A DNA stretch of 64,000 nucleotides from Dyella sp. S184 (GTDB taxonomy: Bacteria; Pseudomonadota; Gammaproteobacteria; Xanthomonadales; Rhodanobacteraceae): positions 95,662 through 159,661 of the forward strand of contig NZ_LMUE01000017.1 of NCBI RefSeq assembly GCF_009766065.1. Reading direction: 5' to 3'. Shown here one piece after another: positions 35,117-43,499 of the stretch (positions are counted from its first letter, which is position 1; each line of letters opens with the position of its first letter). The position numbers and the translations under genes are program-made. The notes under the pieces are model-generated. The model did no database searches. It worked only from the letters and a program-made list of their open reading frames with translations, and was not told where the DNA came from.

Positions 35117-35922
35117 CGGCGGCGGCTTCGCGAAGTGCCGCCGACATGCGCCGGCAGGCGGATTTCAGCGGCCAGTGGCAGGTGGTCGGAAAACGCCTGC
35201 GGCAGCGCCCATACCTTGTCCAGCTGGATCGCGGCCGAGGTCAGGATGTGGTCCAGCGCGCGGCGCGGTTTCCAGCTGGGAAACGTCAGCGTCGATTGCT
35301 CGGGCGGCTGCAGGTTGCATTTGGCGAACAGGTGGATCATCTCGGCGCTGTGCGGTTCCGTGTTCAGATCGCCCATCAGGATTGCATGGGGGAAGTCGTG
35401 CAGCAGTTCGGCGATGAAACCGAGCTGGCGCGTGCGCGCCGGTGCGCTCAATGACAGGTGCGCGATCATCACGGCCAGCGCGCTGTCGCCCTCGCCGAAC
35501 TGGGCCAGCAGCGCACCCCGGCCCGGGATGCGGCTGGGCAGCGGGTAATCCAGCACCGAGTGGGGTTTCAGTCGGCTGATCAGGCCATTCGCCGAATGTG
35601 CCAGTCGCGCCATTGCGCGGTTCGGCTGGTGGCTCCAGTAAGGCATGCCGGCGGTTTCGGCGAGATAGCGGGTCTGGTTGAGGAAACCTGAACGCAGGCT
35701 GCCGGCATCCGCTTCCTGCAGGCCGATCACGTCGAACTGCGGCAGCACTTCGGCGAGCCGGTCGAGGTTGTCCATCTTGTTGCGCCCCGGCAGCACCGCA
35801 TTGATGCTGCGGGTGACGTATTCGCTGTAACGCTGCACGCTGGCACCGGCGAGGATGTTGCAGCTCAGCAGGCGCAGACGGCGCTCGGCAGGGGCGGCTT
35901 GTGAGACAGCGGCGCGGGTCAT
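35113..35922 (-). CDS. Endonuclease/exonuclease/phosphatase (EEP) superfamily protein
   Basis: A 269-residue cytoplasmic metal-dependent phosphodiesterase of the EEP fold, which includes DNase I, exonuclease III and sphingomyelinases. Motifs: LLSCNIL near the start, VIGLQEAD (metal Glu), MGDLNTEP (catalytic Asp and Asn), and the terminal FSDHLPLAAEI (Asp-His). No signal peptide is seen. The substrate could be DNA, RNA, inositol phosphate or lipid. It is translationally coupled to the small membrane protein, which may suggest a shared membrane role. Confidence 0.85.
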   Translation of the reverse strand: MTRAAVSQAAPAERRLRLLSCNILAGASVQRYSEYVTRSINAVLPGRNKMDNLDRLAEVLPQFDVIGLQEADAGSLRSGFLNQTRYLAETAGMPYWSHQPNRAMARLAHSANGLISRLKPHSVLDYPLPSRIPGRGALLAQFGEGDSALAVMIAHLSLSAPARTRQLGFIAELLHDFPHAILMGDLNTEPHSAEMIHLFAKCNLQPPEQSTLTFPSWKPRRALDHILTSAAIQLDKVWALPQAFSDHLPLAAEIRLPAHVGGTSRSRRR

Positions 35923-36060
35923 CGCAACACACTACAGGGGAAGGGGATGCCAGCGGTCATGGTGATCGGGCAGTGGCCGGAGACAGGCCAATGAGCATGA
36001 TCTAATGGATGTGAACATCGCGCCAGCGCAGCGACCGGCGCCGTTGCATCGAGGGCTGGC

Positions 36061-36711
36061 TTATTGAGCGTTCAGTTCGCGCTTGGCCAGCCACAAGGCC
36101 ACCGCCGCCATCTCGTCCAGCGTCTGGACGTTGGCGACCTTGTACTTGCCATCGACCACGATGCTCGGGGTGCCATCCACGTCCCATTTCTGAATCAGTG
36201 CGAAGTCATCCTTCAATTTCGCGGTGGTTTCGTCGGAAGTGGCAATGCGCAAGAAATCTGCCCGGTTTACGCCATGGCCCGCATAGAAGTCGGCCAGTTC
36301 GTCCATCGAATTGATCGGGTAGTTCTGCCCCCACTTGGCGTCGAACAGTTGTTGATGGGTGCGATCGACCACGCCGAGTTGCTTCGCCGCGTAATAGGCG
36401 CGTGCGAACGGCATCCATTCGTTATTGAACGACGCAGGTACCAGCTTGAACACCGCCCCAGCCGGCAGCTCCTTGCGCAACTTTTCGGCGATCGGCGCGA
36501 AGTGCGCGCAGTGGATACAGGCGTACGAAAACACCTCGACCACTTCCACCTTGCCCGTGCTGCTGTAGCGCTGAGGCGCCCCGGGTAGCGTCACATATTC
36601 CTTGCCTTCGGTGTACGGCGCCGGTGTGCCGGATTGGGCGCTACACGCACTGGCCAGCAGCAGGCCACCGAGCAGGGTGAGCAGATACGGACGGGCAAAT
36701 CGCTTGAACAT
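36061..36711 (-). CDS. DsbA-family thiol:disulfide interchange protein (CIHC)
   Basis: A 216-residue periplasmic oxidoreductase with a thioredoxin fold. The N-terminal signal ends ASACSAQ, with a cysteine that might be a lipidation site. The redox-active pair is Cys65-Ile-His-Cys68 and the cis-proline loop reads VDGTPSIVV. It introduces disulfides into exported proteins and would be reoxidised by DsbB, which is not in the window. The ATG at 36711 has an AGGA-type site. It is the second of two tandem dsbA-like genes, 69 bp after the first. Confidence 0.92.
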   Translation of the reverse strand: MFKRFARPYLLTLLGGLLLASACSAQSGTPAPYTEGKEYVTLPGAPQRYSSTGKVEVVEVFSYACIHCAHFAPIAEKLRKELPAGAVFKLVPASFNNEWMPFARAYYAAKQLGVVDRTHQQLFDAKWGQNYPINSMDELADFYAGHGVNRADFLRIATSDETTAKLKDDFALIQKWDVDGTPSIVVDGKYKVANVQTLDEMAAVALWLAKRELNAQ

Positions 36712-36780
36712 GGGTTTTCCTCAATCGTGCGAAGACCGGCAGGGTGCTTGCCGTGAGTGACGGAGCACGGCACCGGCGAC

Positions 36781-37656
36781 TTATTTGCCGGCGGCTTCCT
36801 TCGCCACCAGCCACTTGGCCAACTGGATCGACTTTGCCGGGTCGCCAAGCTTGAGCGGGCTGAAGCGGTACTTGCCATCGATGATCAGGGTCGGCGTGCC
36901 ATCGACGCCGTAGGCCTTCATCAGCTCGTCGGCGCGCTTCATCTTGGTGTTGATGGTGAACGAGTTGGCGACGGCGGCAAACTCCTTCGGGTCGGCGCCG
37001 AACTTCGCATAGACCTTGGCGATGTCGTCGATCGTGGGCAGCGCATCCTTGGGCTTCAGACCAGTGCCATCGGCGTTCTCCGAGCTCAGCTCGCGCGTGC
37101 CCCACACGGCGGTGTACATCGCGTCGTTCGCCTTGTCGGCCACACCCAGCGCCTGTGCGGTGAGGTAGGCACGCTGCAGCGTCACCCAGTTTTCCTGCGG
37201 CATGAACGAAGCGGGCAGGAAGGCTGCCACGGCGTTCGACGGCAGCTCCTTGACCAGCTGATTCATCGTCGGATGGTAGGCATTGCAGGCCGGGCAGCCG
37301 TAGGAAAATGCCTCGACCACCTCGATCTTGTCGGTGCCGGTCAGCTTCGGCTGGGCCGGATCGATGCGCTCGTAATCCTTGCCTTCCACCCAGGTACCGT
37401 CATCGACGAAGGCCGTGGCATCCGCCGCCGGCTTGCTTGGCGCAGATGCGGCGGTGGCCGTGCTTGCGCTGGCAGCTGGAGCGACGCTGGCGGTCGGCGC
37501 GGGAGCCGCACTGGCCGGTGCAGCCGGAGCTGCCGCAGGCGCCGTTGCGGCCGGCGCGGGGGTCGCCGGCTGGACGGCGCTGTTGTTGCCACTGTTCTGG
37601 CTGCAGGCGGCAAGCGCGAGCAGGGCGGCACACAGGATCGGCAGACGCTTCAACAT
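36781..37656 (-). CDS. DsbA-family lipoprotein (CPAC) with Ala/Pro-rich linker
   Basis: A 291-residue lipoprotein: lipobox LALAAC places the lipidated Cys at 18, followed by an 80-residue Ala/Pro/Ser tether, then a thioredoxin-fold domain with Cys121-Pro-Ala-Cys124 and cis-proline loop VDGTPTLII. The tether would hold the oxidoreductase at a distance from its membrane anchor. It has a GAGG site before the ATG at 37656. Together with the neighbouring gene it makes a pair of non-identical DsbA proteins next to cytochrome c4, so roles in cytochrome or outer membrane protein folding are plausible. Confidence 0.92.
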   Translation of the reverse strand: MLKRLPILCAALLALAACSQNSGNNSAVQPATPAPAATAPAAAPAAPASAAPAPTASVAPAASASTATAASAPSKPAADATAFVDDGTWVEGKDYERIDPAQPKLTGTDKIEVVEAFSYGCPACNAYHPTMNQLVKELPSNAVAAFLPASFMPQENWVTLQRAYLTAQALGVADKANDAMYTAVWGTRELSSENADGTGLKPKDALPTIDDIAKVYAKFGADPKEFAAVANSFTINTKMKRADELMKAYGVDGTPTLIIDGKYRFSPLKLGDPAKSIQLAKWLVAKEAAGK

Positions 37657-37728
37657 GGCTAACCTCGGGGATGGGATCTGGGTCGGGCTAATTTTAATCG
37701 GGCTGATCTGATCGGGCTGAAACCGACA

Positions 37729-37750
37729 GCGCCGACCTTTCGGTCGGCGC
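37729..37750 (-). terminator. GC-rich hairpin after cytochrome c4
   Basis: GCGCCGACC and GGTCGGCGC form a perfect 9-bp stem with a four-base loop, 15 bp beyond the cytochrome stop. No long T-run follows on the minus strand, so termination efficiency is uncertain. Three near copies of TCGGGCTGA lie just beyond it. Confidence 0.5.
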
Positions 37751-37764
37751 GTGGATCGATCAGA

Positions 37765-38544
37765 TTAGGGTGTGGCGGCAGCCGGCTGGCTGTCGGCGCT
37801 GTGCAGGCCTTCGATGTAGCTGGCCAGTGCGGCGATATCGTCGGCATCGAGCTTCTGCGCGATCGACGGCATGATCTGCGAGTGCGGGTCATCGCCCCAG
37901 GTGGTGCCGTCATGCCAGGACTTCAGCGTGGCCTGGATGTACTGCGCGTGCTGGCTGGTCAGCTCCGGATACATGGCGCCCGGATTGCCGCGACCGTCGA
38001 TGCTGTGGCAAGCCATGCAGGCAGGAATGTCACGCTTGGTATCGCCTTCGCGGAACAGCTGTTCGCCGTGCGCCACCAGGGCCTGGTCGGCCACGCCGGG
38101 CAGCGGGGTCTTGCTGGCGAAGTAGGCGCCGATGTCGTGCATGTCCTGCTCGGACAGTGGCGTGGCCATGCCCAGCATGATCGGGTTCTGCCGCTTGCCG
38201 GCCTTGAAGTCGGTCAGCTGGCGCACGATGTACTGCTCGCTCTGGCCGGCCAGCTTCGGGTACTGCGCGTCGCTGGAGTTGCCATCGAGGCCGTGACAGG
38301 CGCCGCAGACGGCAGCCTTGGCCTGGCCGGCGGTGGCGTCACCCGGCTTGATCGCGGCTTCGGCAGTCGGCACGGCCGCCGTGCTGGCGGTGCTCGCCGG
38401 CGTTGCAGCGGTGCTGGCGGCAGCGGGTGCGGCGGTTTTCGGCTGGGCATTCTGTGCCATCAGCGCACTGGCAGACAGCGCGAACACGAGGGCCAAGGCA
38501 GACCCGAGAACAGCGGGTCGAAAACCAGCGGAGCGAAAACTCAT
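37765..38544 (-). CDS. Diheme cytochrome c4
   Basis: A 259-residue exported electron carrier made of two cytochrome c domains. After a signal peptide (about 1-30, ending ALMAQ) and an Ala/Thr/Pro linker, the two haem-binding sites are CGACH and CMACH, each followed at a distance by a methionine ligand segment (PIMLGMATPL and SQIMPSIAQKL). Cytochrome c4 passes electrons from the bc1 complex to terminal oxidases in the periplasm. The ATG at 38544 with a GGGAG site is preferred over an in-frame start at 38574. It is divergent from engB, an arrangement also common in relatives. Confidence 0.93.
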   Translation of the reverse strand: MSFRSAGFRPAVLGSALALVFALSASALMAQNAQPKTAAPAAASTAATPASTASTAAVPTAEAAIKPGDATAGQAKAAVCGACHGLDGNSSDAQYPKLAGQSEQYIVRQLTDFKAGKRQNPIMLGMATPLSEQDMHDIGAYFASKTPLPGVADQALVAHGEQLFREGDTKRDIPACMACHSIDGRGNPGAMYPELTSQHAQYIQATLKSWHDGTTWGDDPHSQIMPSIAQKLDADDIAALASYIEGLHSADSQPAAATP

Positions 38545-38660
38545 ACACTTGACTCCCGAAAGACTTGCAAACACTGCCGTCGATTGCAGCCATCAGGCCT
38601 GCAGCAGGCAGAAACCGAAGAATTATCCCTGCGCCACCGTACCTTGGTCAAACCATTCCC

Positions 38661-39320
<660 letters not shown>

Positions 39321-39335
39321 ACGACAGGCGCGGTT

Positions 39336-39845
39336 CTAGCCGCGCATCGCTTCCATGAACACCGTGCACAGTGCTTGCATGCCTGCGCGGTCATCCTCGT
39401 CGAAGCGATCGATGATCGGGCTGTCCACGTCCCACACGCCGAGCAGGCTGCCATCCGCCTTGATCAGCGGCACCACGATTTCCGATTGCGAGGCGGCGTC
39501 GCAGGCGATGTGTCCGTCGAACGCATTCACGTCGCGCACCAGCTGGGTCTGGCGCGTCTGCGCGGCGGTGCCGCAGACGCCGCGACCGAGCGCGATGCGG
39601 ATGCAGGCCGGCTTGCCCTGGAACGGGCCAACCACCAGTTCGCTGCCGTCGTACAGATAGAAGCCGGCCCAGTTGAGATCGGGCAGGCTGTGGTAAACCA
39701 GTGCGCTGAAATTTGCCGCGTTCGCGATCAGGTCGCGCTCGCCGGCGAGCAGGCCGCGGGCCTGCTGCACCAGATCCTCGTAGTGTTCGCGCTTGCTGGC
39801 GGGAACATGTGACTTCAGTTCGAACATGACGTGATCCGTAGTCAA
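39336..39845 (-). CDS. Free methionine-(R)-sulfoxide reductase (GAF domain)
   Basis: A 169-residue single GAF-domain enzyme that reduces free L-methionine-(R)-sulfoxide using thioredoxin. The three cysteines of the family are present: Cys81, Cys91 and Cys115, in KPACIRIALGRGVCGTAA and GHIACDAASQSEIVVPL. The terminal DVDSPIIDRFDEDD segment matches the family. A second methionine at residue 7 (MFELKS) is an alternative start. It converges on engB with a 15-bp gap and diverges from bioD. Confidence 0.91.
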   Translation of the reverse strand: MTTDHVMFELKSHVPASKREHYEDLVQQARGLLAGERDLIANAANFSALVYHSLPDLNWAGFYLYDGSELVVGPFQGKPACIRIALGRGVCGTAAQTRQTQLVRDVNAFDGHIACDAASQSEIVVPLIKADGSLLGVWDVDSPIIDRFDEDDRAGMQALCTVFMEAMRG

Positions 39846-39924
39846 AGTATTTATTATGCGCCGGGTGATCCGAGGCCTGTGCGTGGCGATGTAAGGAACG
39901 GATCGCCAAGGAATTTCACCTCAC

Positions 39925-40623
39925 ATGGGATTGGACTTGTCCGAGATCAACCGCAGTGTCTTCATCGCCGGCACCGATACCGGCATCGGCAAGACCCACG
40001 CTGCGTGCACGCTGTTGCATGCGTTGCGGGTGGCCGGGCATACGGCTTGCGGCATGAAGCCGGTGGCCAGTGGTTGCGTGGAGACGCCGGAAGGCCTGCG
40101 CAACGACGATGCGCTGGCGCTGCAATCGGCTGGCAGTGCCGTGCTGCCGTATTCGCTGATCAATCCGGTCGCGCTGCGCGATCCGTTGTCGCCCCATCTG
40201 GCGGCGGCGCATGACGGCGTGGAAATTTCACTGCTGCCGATGCGCCAGGCGTTTGATCAACTGGCCGGCCGCCATCATCGGGTGGTGGTCGAAGGCGTCG
40301 GTGGCTGGCTAGTGCCATTGGCGCCGGGGTTGTTCGCGGCAGATATCGCGAAGCAATGGCAATTGCCGGTGATCCTGGTGGTCGGCTTGCGGCTGGGGTG
40401 TCTCAACCATGCGCTGCTCAGTGCGCGAGCGATCGAAGCGGACGGCTGTCGCCTGCTCGGCTGGATCGGCAACTGCATCGATCCGCACATGGCCGCGCTG
40501 GCAGAAAACCTGATGACCCTGCGTGAACTGTTGCCGGCGCCGTGCTTGGGCGTGCTGCCACATGGTGTGGCGCCTGCAGCTGCAGCGGCGCAGCTGCAGG
40601 CTGCGGTCGCAGCCTTGGGCTAA
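39925..40623 (+). CDS. bioD: ATP-dependent dethiobiotin synthetase BioD
   Basis: A 232-residue enzyme closing the ureido ring of dethiobiotin from DAPA, CO2 and ATP, the penultimate step of biotin synthesis. The N-terminal P-loop is GTDTGIGKT, followed by MKPVASGC, the NDDALAL segment, PVALRDPLSPHLAA and the glycine-rich VVEGVGGWLVPL. The rest of the biotin pathway is not adjacent. An AAGGA element lies upstream of the ATG. A small conserved-looking gene follows 52 bp downstream. Confidence 0.95.
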   Translation: MGLDLSEINRSVFIAGTDTGIGKTHAACTLLHALRVAGHTACGMKPVASGCVETPEGLRNDDALALQSAGSAVLPYSLINPVALRDPLSPHLAAAHDGVEISLLPMRQAFDQLAGRHHRVVVEGVGGWLVPLAPGLFAADIAKQWQLPVILVVGLRLGCLNHALLSARAIEADGCRLLGWIGNCIDPHMAALAENLMTLRELLPAPCLGVLPHGVAPAAAAAQLQAAVAALG

Positions 40624-40675
40624 GTTTCACATCCGCTGTGCTTGGATGGCGTGGATTCCCATCGCCGGAGGCCAC

Positions 40676-41023
40676 ATGGCCCGCAACCATTACTACCTTT
40701 CCATCGCCGATCTGGCGCATGCGCGTGGTGCGGACCCGCGCTTTGCCTACGATGGCGCCGGTCCAAACGACTTCGCTGCCGCATTGCAGCAGGCGCTGCG
40801 CGACGACAGCCTGTTCCAGCGCTGGTGCGCGGTGCAACCGGATCCGGATGCAGTGGATACCACGCTGGGCGCCACCGATCCCGCGGCGCAGGTGAGTGCC
40901 AGGGTGGCGGACCTGCACACGGAGGTCGATCTGGTGACCGACCTGCCGATGAGCGTGGTACGGCACCGGCTATATCTGCTGATCGGCGCGGCATGGCAGC
41001 TGCGCGACATGCGGGCCGCCTGA
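40676..41023 (+). CDS. Hypothetical protein, 115 residues
   Basis: A small soluble protein (MARNHYYLSIADLAHARG at the start) with no signal peptide or membrane segment and no motif I recognise. It is probably real because the ATG at 40676 has a perfect GGAGG site four bases upstream and codon use matches the neighbours. The sequence is acidic, with several Asp-rich turns (VQPDPDAVDTTLGATDP). It follows bioD in the same direction and may be cotranscribed. No function can be offered. Confidence 0.7.
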   Translation: MARNHYYLSIADLAHARGADPRFAYDGAGPNDFAAALQQALRDDSLFQRWCAVQPDPDAVDTTLGATDPAAQVSARVADLHTEVDLVTDLPMSVVRHRLYLLIGAAWQLRDMRAA

Positions 41024-41052
41024 ACCAGGGCATCACTGCATGACTTGTGGGC

Positions 41053-41082
41053 TTGGAGAAACCCCCCGGGAGTGGGTACAGT
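41053..41082 (+). promoter_or_regulatory. Possible sigma-70 promoter for the M3 peptidase gene
   Basis: TTGGAG (41053-41058) and TACAGT (41077-41082) are spaced by 18 bases, 56 bp before the start codon. A small hairpin GTCGGA-GGT-TCCGAC at 41081-41095 follows directly. Match to consensus is moderate. Confidence 0.35.
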
Positions 41083-41137
41083 CGGAGGTTCCGACTTACT
41101 GTGTCCGACCATGGACGCGCCACTTGGGGAAGCCAGA

Positions 41138-43351
41138 ATGTTACGTCTCCGCTTGATTGTGATTGCTACCACGATGGCCCTCGCCGCCTGCTCGCAGCAG
41201 CCGAATGGGGCCGCCACCTCACCCGCGCCGACCGCCTCGGCGGCCCCCGCCAGCAGCGCCGCACCGGTCGCCACCGCCATGACCAGCAACCCGTTCTTCA
41301 CCGCCAGCACGTTGCCGTACCAGGCGCCGCCGTTCGACAAGATCCATGACGGCGATTACCAGCCGGCGATCGATGAGGGCATGAAGCAGCAGTTGGCCGA
41401 GATCGAGAAGATCGCCGACAACCCGGACGCACCGACCTTCGAGAACACCTTCGTGGCGATGGAGAAATCCGGCGTCATGCTGTATCGCGTGATGGCGGTG
41501 TTCGGTGCAGTCACCGGCGCCAATACCGACGACGCGCTGCAGAAGGTGCAGGAAGATGAGGCGCCGAAGCTGGCTGCCCATGAAGACGCGATCTACCTCA
41601 ATGACAAGCTGTTCCAGCGCGTCGAGGCGGTCTACAACCAGCGCGACACGCTCAAGCTCGATCCGGAATCGGCGCGTCTGGTCGAAGTGGTCTACAAGAA
41701 TTTCGTGCATGCCGGCGCCAAGCTGTCCGAGGCGGACAAAGCCAAGCTGAAGGATCTCAACAAGGAAGAGTCCACGCTCAGCACGCAGTTCACCAACAAG
41801 CTGCTCGCCGCGACCAAGGACGCCGCCGTGGTGGTGGATGACAAGACCAAGCTGGCCGGGCTGTCCGACGCCGAACTCGCAGCCGCCGCGCAGGCGGCCA
41901 AGGATCGCAAGCTCGCCGACGGCAAGTACGTGCTGACCTTGCAGAACACCACCCAGCAGCCCGAGCTGCAGGACCTGAGCGACCGTGGTACCCGCCAGGC
42001 GGTGTTCGAGGCCTCCTGGAACCGCGCCGAGAAGGGCGACGACAACGACACCCGCAAGATCATCGAGCGGCTGGCGCAGATCCGCGCCGAGCAGGCCAAG
42101 CTGGTCGGTTTCCCGAACTATGCGGCGTGGAAGCTGGACGACCAGATGGCGAAGACGCCGGAAACGGCGATGGCCTTCATGGACAAGCTTGCACCGGCCG
42201 CGGTGGCCCGCGCGAAGACGGAGGCTGCCGACATCCAGGCGCAGATTGACAAGGACCAGGCCGCACTCAAGCAGCCCAGCTTCAAGCTGGAGCCGTGGGA
42301 CTGGAACTACTACGCCGAGCAAGTGCGCAAGGCGAAGTACGATCTGGACGAAAGCCAGATCAAGCCGTACTTCGAACTCGACAACGTGCTGCAGAACGGC
42401 GTGTTCTATGCCGCCAACCAGCTGTACGGGCTGACCTTCAAGGAACGCCACGACATCCCGGTGTACCAGCCCGACGTGCGCGTGTTCGAGGTGTTCGACA
42501 AGGACGGCAAGTCGCTGGCGCTGTTCTACTGCGATTACTTCAAGCGCGACAACAAGAACGGCGGCGCCTGGATGGACAACCTGGTTGGCCAGTCGAAGCT
42601 GCTCGGTACCAAGCCGGTGATCTACAACGTCGCCAATTTCAGCAAGCCGGCGGCAGGCCAGCCTGCGCTGCTGTCGCTGGATGACGTGATCACCATGTTC
42701 CACGAATTTGGCCATGGCCTGCACGGCATGTTCGCCGACGAGCAGTACCCGACCCTGTCCGGTACCGCAACGGCGCGCGACTTCGTCGAATTCCCGTCGC
42801 AGTTCAACGAGCACTGGGCCACCGATCCGAAGGTGTTCGCCAACTACGCGAAGAACTACAAGACCGGCGAACCGATGCCGCAGGAACTGGTCGACAAGAT
42901 GAAGAAGGCCGGCAAGTTCAACTCGGGCTACAACATGACCGAGCTGACTGCTGCCGCCCTGCTCGACATGAACTGGCACATGCTCGGTGCCGATGCGCCG
43001 CTGCAGGATGCCGATGCCTTCGAAACGGCTGCGCTGAAGAAGGACGGTATCGATCTCAGCTACGTGCCGCCGCGCTACCGTTCCAGCTACTTCCAGCACA
43101 TCTGGGGCAACGGTTACGCCGCCGGTTACTACGCCTACTTGTGGACGCAGATGCTGGCTGACGATGCCTTCGTGAACTTCAAGGATCACGGCGGCCTCAC
43201 CCGCGAGAATGGCGACCACTTCCGCAGCATGATCCTGTCACGAGGCAACACCGAGGATCTGGCGAAGATGTACAAGGACTGGCGCGGCCAGGATCCGAGC
43301 CTCGAGCCGATGCTGGAAAATCGTGGTCTGAAGGAAGTGCCGAACAAGTAA
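41138..43351 (+). CDS. dcp: M3-family metallopeptidase lipoprotein (peptidyl-dipeptidase Dcp type)
   Basis: A 737-residue zinc peptidase. The N-terminus has a lipobox LAAC (Cys18) and a low-complexity Ala/Pro/Ser/Thr tether. The zinc site is HEFGH at residues 522-526 with the third ligand Glu in the downstream FVEFPSQFNEHW segment. Dcp-type enzymes remove C-terminal dipeptides from oligopeptides; the E. coli enzyme lacks a lipoprotein signal, while xanthomonad-type members are often exported. The ATG at 41138 is preceded by GGGGAAG and gives an intact lipoprotein signal; longer frames do not. A strong intrinsic terminator ends the transcript. Confidence 0.92.
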   Translation: MLRLRLIVIATTMALAACSQQPNGAATSPAPTASAAPASSAAPVATAMTSNPFFTASTLPYQAPPFDKIHDGDYQPAIDEGMKQQLAEIEKIADNPDAPTFENTFVAMEKSGVMLYRVMAVFGAVTGANTDDALQKVQEDEAPKLAAHEDAIYLNDKLFQRVEAVYNQRDTLKLDPESARLVEVVYKNFVHAGAKLSEADKAKLKDLNKEESTLSTQFTNKLLAATKDAAVVVDDKTKLAGLSDAELAAAAQAAKDRKLADGKYVLTLQNTTQQPELQDLSDRGTRQAVFEASWNRAEKGDDNDTRKIIERLAQIRAEQAKLVGFPNYAAWKLDDQMAKTPETAMAFMDKLAPAAVARAKTEAADIQAQIDKDQAALKQPSFKLEPWDWNYYAEQVRKAKYDLDESQIKPYFELDNVLQNGVFYAANQLYGLTFKERHDIPVYQPDVRVFEVFDKDGKSLALFYCDYFKRDNKNGGAWMDNLVGQSKLLGTKPVIYNVANFSKPAAGQPALLSLDDVITMFHEFGHGLHGMFADEQYPTLSGTATARDFVEFPSQFNEHWATDPKVFANYAKNYKTGEPMPQELVDKMKKAGKFNSGYNMTELTAAALLDMNWHMLGADAPLQDADAFETAALKKDGIDLSYVPPRYRSSYFQHIWGNGYAAGYYAYLWTQMLADDAFVNFKDHGGLTRENGDHFRSMILSRGNTEDLAKMYKDWRGQDPSLEPMLENRGLKEVPNK

Positions 43352-43393
43352 GCGCTGCAAGCCTCTACGGACGAGGCAATCGTCCATGACGAA

Positions 43394-43427
43394 GAACAGG
43401 CCCGCCGCGTGCGGGCCTGTTCTTTTT
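43394..43427 (+). terminator. Rho-independent terminator of the M3 peptidase gene
   Basis: GAACAGGCCCGC and GCGGGCCTGTTC make a perfect 12-bp stem (43394-43405 and 43411-43422) with a five-base loop, followed at once by five T residues. It begins 43 bases after the stop codon. This is the clearest intrinsic terminator in the window. Confidence 0.93.
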
Positions 43428-43499
43428 CCGGTTGTCGTGTTCCGCACGCAGCCTCAGCGCGTGGAATAATTGGAGCTCCCCGATCGGAGTCGCCCACGC

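Noticed and set aside
41219..43219. A 666-codon open frame antisense to the M3 peptidase
   Set aside because: The peptidase on the plus strand has a complete HEFGH zinc site and lipoprotein signal. The antisense frame has only Val/Leu/His/Arg-biased shadow composition.
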